64,000 bases of DNA from Turritopsis dohrnii (Eukaryota; Cnidaria; Hydrozoa; Anthoathecata; Oceaniidae). Every line of letters starts with the position of its first letter. Within the stretch, counting starts at the first letter, position 1. Below the pieces are notes generated by a model. The model worked only from the letters and a program-made list of their open reading frames with translations, searched no databases and was not told where the DNA came from. Positions 59,305 through 64,000 of this stretch are shown here, piece by piece. The stretch spans positions 186,001 through 250,000 of the forward strand of contig BQMF02000416.1 in assembly GCA_027922465.2 (NCBI GenBank), given 5' to 3'. A program made the translations under genes and the position numbers.

Positions 59305-62234
59305 TCAGCACCCGATAAAGCAATCTGAAGTTTTTGATCGAACAACTTTTTTTTTCTTCTCATTCCATATATTTATCATGTACTGGATGAAGAACATGAA
59401 ATGCTCTTGCGACATCTGCTTAGCTGAGACCTTGATACATTGAAGGTATGAGTTAAATTGCTCACATATACTAGTGTTAACGACACGAAGATCTTGCATT
59501 GCTTTGCTACTGTAAAGCGAAGAACAGCTGTGACTAAATCCGTGGAAGATGTCATGATAAAATCTCGTATCTTTAAAGTATCCGGCTTCACGATTTAAGC
59601 AGTATTCCTCCAAACCACAAGCAAAGTCGTAAAAAATTACTTCTGGCGGCTTTTCAAGATGGGTGTAAAGGGAGTAAGCCGGATCTTCTCTTCCTTCACT
59701 TCCGTTTACAATGTGGCAACCATAACAGTGTCCATGCATTGGACAAAACCATAAAAACAAAAATGTGGTTCCCTTTTTGGTTACAACTGGGTAGATCTTT
59801 TTGCAGGAGGAGGTCGAAGGCTGATCACCATGATTATTTTGTGGGTTGACATCTACACTGAATGATCGTGGTCGTCTGATCTGTTCTCCACTTGCCGAAA
59901 AATAATACGCCCGGCCAAACTGAGTAGGGTTGTATGAGCCAGGAATTGGTAAACAATTTTCTGGCTCGATATCGCTCTTGTGAATGTCTTTTACTTTATC
60001 ACGAAGAAAAGTATCATGATCCAGTGAACCATTAACATAGAATTCTTGAAGAAAATCGGATAAATGAGGAGAATGACAACGCACTGCAGATATTGGAACT
60101 GACGTTACTGACAGCGTCGATAGCAATGAAACCGTTGATAAAGAAATTAATGCCCTTAAAGGAGCATCAAAACGGAGAAGATGGAAAAACTTTGCTGCGG
60201 CAATATGTTGCCTAGGAGAAAGTTCTTTGTTAATAAATCGTTCCAATAATTTCTTGCCATCAGCTGGGAAAACAGCTAGTAGATTTCGATTCTTCTGAGC
60301 CAATTGCATTTCTGTCAAATCGAGTGTGACTGGGAACTTCGTAAGTTCTTTGAGATGAATGCGTGACTCTCGGATAATCTTTTCGGTTTCTTTTTGCTTG
60401 GATATTGGTATATCGTCAGACTTTTGAGGATATGCGAGAAAACATCTATCGAAACGGCGATGAAGGGTATTTTGTAAATCGGTACGTATGGAAGGCTCAA
60501 CTGGTTTTATGTTACAATGTTTCTGGTGAATGTCAACCTTCGTTGCATCGCAAGCCAGAACTTTAGGAGTAAATCCACACCAATGACACCTGGTACGAAA
60601 TTCCCAGCAGACCTCTTCACCGATACAAACTAATCCGGAAATGCGGTAAATATTTTCACAAGCACCATTCCAACTGATCGTGCATGTTTTATTCCGGCAA
60701 ATAATGGAAAAGACATTCACGGAAATACACGCAAGCTTCGTGTACAATGTTGTAACGCAATCAAATTGGTATAGGAATTGCCCAGTTCCGTCTTTTGGGC
60801 AAGGGAGCTAAATTATAAAAGGTTATCAATGATAAAACACGAAGACCAAATACATAAATGATACATATTAAAGCTTGGACTACATTTACCTTGCATTCAC
60901 AAACTTCTGTTTTACAGCTCGGAAACATTGACACATGGAAATCGGAATTTTTAATTTTGTATATATACGTTTGTCGATCTAGGCAATTTTTAATTAACTG
61001 GTCATCGAAAGGATCATTACCAACTTTGCGCTGGTATGGTGAATAAAATCTCCAAAAGCCATCAGATTGATTAAATGGAACTCTCCGCTGAAGAAAGAAA
61101 CAAATATTCAATATAGCAAGGTTTTATGTACTTCTGTTTCTTTTTCTCTTTACCGTCCCTTCTATTCACAAACTTTTATAAATGAAAACATCAGCTGGGA
61201 AACATGAAAACTTACTTCGTTGAATTCATCGGAAACATTCCTTTCATCGCCATCTTCTTCTAGAAATTCATTGACACATTCTTCGTTGTTATCATCATCA
61301 TCATCATCACCGATATTAGCATCATCAACATCTGATTCATTTACCTCATCGGCATTACACGTTTGCAGCATAGCATATTCATTTTTGCGAAAGTCCAGAT
61401 GGCATTTAAGGAATTTAAGATGTGGACACAGCGTAGTACATGTATTAAGTTGAATGATGTTTTTCTTCTTACTGAACTGACTCTGGCAAATTCCAGAGCA
61501 ACACTTAACATATACTTGGTTGTTTGATTTCGATTTAAACAGGTGCGCAAACTCAACATCGAAACCAACACACACAGAAAACTTCTCAATATCTGCGTAG
61601 GTTGATGGCAAGTTAACAACCGGTTCTTTTGCAGTATCGATACCAGTTTTTATTTTTTTGACTAACAAGCTATCTGAGATGCTTTCAACATTCTATGAAA
61701 AATTAAATTACCGTTAGTATAAACACCGTTGTAATGACATTACAATTTCTAGATCCTCTATATACTACCATCTTACCATGTCATGAATTTCTGCAAAAAA
61801 CCTACAATGACAACAAGTAATCCCTTCCCAATCATTTTCACCGAAATTAACCAACACTGTTGACATCAACGTTCTATATGTTTCACATGTACAAGTGTAT
61901 GTCATTCTACCTTCCATCATTGTCTTTGTTACTATCACGTATTCATTAAACTGCAAAAAAGAAAGTAGAAATATAAAACATATTTAGGACTGATAAAGTT
62001 ACAACCAATGTAACAGTTTTTAAAAGCATATTATATTGCCACCTTAAAATTTCCGGATTCCGAGTTGTAATCATTCATAACCACAATTTCATCGTTAGGT
62101 AACTTCACTCGCCATAGTAGAGTTCCATCTCCAATGAGGTTGCTTTTAAAGGAATTGTAGATAGATTGGGTACCAACTGTTGTTTGGATTTTCATTGTGT
62201 CATACTCTTCATCTGTTATTCCAAGGAAGTCTAG
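59305..62234 (-). CDS. KDZ-type (Kyakuja-Dileera-Zisupton) transposase, intact 3' half
   Basis: Exons 62234-62043, 61950-61777, 61692-61216, 61087-60890 and 60807-59305 are joined by GT-AG introns, all in phase 0, giving 848 codons with no break. Features are LDFLGITDEEYDTM at the N-side, a Cys-rich region (TCTCETYRT, CCHCRFF, KCCSGICQ, LCPHLKFLKCH), an acidic stretch (DDANIGDDDDDD), CPKDGTGQFLYQFDC, then FLWFCPMHGHCYGCHIV and the signature VIFYDFACGLEEYCLNREAG, with YHDIFHGFSHSC following. The D...C...H-x3-H-x-C pattern is characteristic of KDZ transposases, which move DNA by cut-and-paste. A polyA signal lies at 59274-59269 on this strand. The acceptor at 62236-62235 coincides with a possible in-frame TAG. 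Confidence 0.85.
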
Positions 62235-62247
62235 CTAATCATTTGAG

Positions 62248-63922
62248 TTAAGTTTGACACGTTTTCGAGGATTTACTGATGTTCGTTCCAACGACTGGAA
62301 CTGGAACAATATGATACTTGTGAGCATCCACAAAAGAAAGAATAGTTTTTAAGTGAGCTCTTATCTTATCTATTTCACTACTTTCATTGTCAAGTTCTAA
62401 AATCCTACTAAGAACAGTAGTCATAATCTGGTTGCGTGGTGATTTTTTCTTTAGGTAGAAAATGCTCTTCCTTTTTGACTCCGTGTGCTTGAAGCCCAAT
62501 GATGATAATTAGGGCATGAAGATAACACGAAAAACTGTTGCTCTACAGAAAGAAATTCAACATCTTTGAATTTTTCGACTGCACCATTAATAGAAAGTTG
62601 ATTAAGATGTGGATCTAGCATGTAATCCTTTATTTTTCTGTCCCACAAAAGAGAATCCCCAAGATTGTGCAACTTGAAATAACTAAAACAAAATGAATTA
62701 ATTAGATGGAAAGAGGCTAGCAGGTTTCATACCAAAGCTAATAAGTTTATAAAGCTCACTAGTTATCAGCAATACAACTGTCCTTTTAATAACGGGACAT
62801 TCGTTTGCAAAACACCACATAACCTGGTGCATATTCATCAAATTGTTTCTGTAGCATGGACAAGTGGTAAATATTTTGACACTGATGTTTTATTGTGCGG
62901 AGTTATATTTCTAAACATAACTGAATTTTTGGCAGGTGTAGTATCTAAAAAAAGTAAAGCCACTGAATAAGATGATTTATAGTGAAGACATAAGAAAAGA
63001 TCATAGCATTAGAACCAGAAGATAGAGAATATAATCCTTTTAACTAACCAGGTTTCAAATTTTCACGATGTTGTAATGTTGCTGCAATGTCCCAGTCATT
63101 GAAAATATGCATAATATAACATTCTAGAATATTAAACTTTTTAATTAAATCTGCAAATAAACATTTCCAATTGCTTTGGAGAAACTGTTTCAAAACACCA
63201 GATTCAAAACACCTGAAGAGAAAATAATACAATAAACATATGATTTGAAAGCAAGAAGATATTTGTATTTTTAAATGTTCTTCACATACCTCAAATATAA
63301 AATAACTTGTCCATTCAAATTAAACACCAGTGGTATACAGTAGAGAATACCATCAGCACAATTTGGATATGAAGCTAGTAACAATATCTGCTTTTCAACA
63401 ACTAACATATGTGGAGTTCCCAACGTATGCTTTTTAGGTGGATCTTCAAGGAATACGGTCGAAGTAATTGACTGCTGGATGCGTTTTTCGTAATTTGCAG
63501 CTTCCAGTGAATTTATAAGCAAAGCAGAAAATCTTTCAACACTTTCTATGAAAAAGAAAAATACATAATAATGCACATTCATAAACATTTATGCCAACAA
63601 TGTTATATATTGTCAGTTGAATATAAATAAACATACTAACCATTATTTGTAGACAAATGTAGCATACTGCTTTGCTGCAAATGATCATCTTCTGTATGCT
63701 CTAAATTGTTTAAAATAAGTGTAAGATACCAATCTAATTGCATTGAATTTCAGAAAGGGATGCATAGTAGACAGTCTGCTACATTATCTTTAAGATAGTA
63801 TGTTATTAAAAATTCATCAATTTCATGAAAATATTTTGACTGAAGGAATAGACATTCATGGAGGAGTAGGTAGTACCATTGATGCATGCTATACTTGTTG
63901 ATGATGTGTTTTGCTGATCCAT
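62248..63922 (-). pseudogene. 5' half of the KDZ-type gene, with frameshifts
   Basis: A likely start ATG is at 63922 (MDQQNTSSTS). In-phase exons follow at 63700-63641, 63545-63290, 63212-63049 and from 62944; these junctions are consistent (for example ILYLR to CFESGV). From 62840 downward the frame breaks: HATETI then stop versus LSMLQKQFDEYAPG in another frame. Further breaks are near 62490 (HHWASS versus KHTESKRKS) and near 62300 (HIVPVPV versus ERTSVNPRKRVK), and TAG at 62237-62235 precedes LDFLGITD. The N-terminal function is unknown to me. The damage suggests a decaying copy, unless unseen introns explain it. Confidence 0.55.
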
Positions 63923-64000
63923 TGTCCTAACCAACTATCTCAGGTTCCAAACCAATGAACTAAAAAGCAAATCATAACAAGATCATAATAGACATTAATC

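Overview
This is a window of invertebrate animal nuclear DNA. It is AT-rich, its genes are split by GT-AG introns, and it is loaded with eukaryotic transposable elements: Gypsy/Ty3, DIRS-type tyrosine-recombinase, Tx1-like and CR1/Jockey-like LINEs, a KDZ-type transposase, and many MITEs. The only clear conserved host gene is a type II activin/BMP-class receptor kinase. Short repeats built around palindromic 'aagaggcccctggggcc' or 'aacaagatgcccta' words, together with a Mag/Steamer-like Gypsy element, look most like a bivalve or other marine invertebrate. A cnidarian cannot be excluded.

Layout. At 1-2130 there is non-coding DNA with a 71-bp triplicate and one MITE. At 2130-12140 there is a dimeric satellite (about 370 bp period) split by nested insertions. 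The first, at 3377-10014, is a TIR DNA transposon with about 370-bp TIRs and an apparent 3-bp target duplication. It encodes a broken FEN1-like-nuclease/CXC protein and contains a very young Gypsy element (5430-9847). The second insertion is a hAT-like non-autonomous element at 10301-11823. At 12201-21464 the minus strand carries the receptor kinase gene. Its 7.1-kb intron holds a CR1/Jockey-like LINE and a nest of inverted repeats. At 21651-24073 there is a near-perfect 1.2-kb tandem duplication. The stretch 24-30 kb is mostly non-coding with MITEs and a tandem repeat. A degenerate Tx1-like LINE lies at 30.9-33.8 kb, an internally deleted DIRS element at 34.1-37.3 kb, and a 1.5-kb long-TIR element with a 10-bp target duplication at 38.9-40.5 kb.

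At 41716-47778 the plus strand has an intact eight-exon gene for a protein of about 1579 residues. It has paired Cys/His modules, a large conserved uncharacterised core, a FEN1/XPG-like PIN nuclease module with all five acidic motifs, a tesmin/TSO1-type CXC domain and an acidic tail. The broken ORF inside the transposon at 3377-10014 is a relative of its last two exons, so the two loci together suggest a DNA-transposon family that uses a FEN1-like nuclease. This is the main lead in the window.

From 47.8 to 55.5 kb the DNA is AT-rich with no convincing genes, apart from a truncated Tx1 ORF1 and two MITEs. At 55806-59078 there are about 30 copies of a 108-bp tandem repeat, which is open in several frames on both strands. 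Directly beyond it, on the minus strand, is a KDZ-type transposase gene (59305-63922) with an intact 3' half and a frameshifted 5' half. No RNA genes, CRISPR arrays or prokaryotic features were seen.
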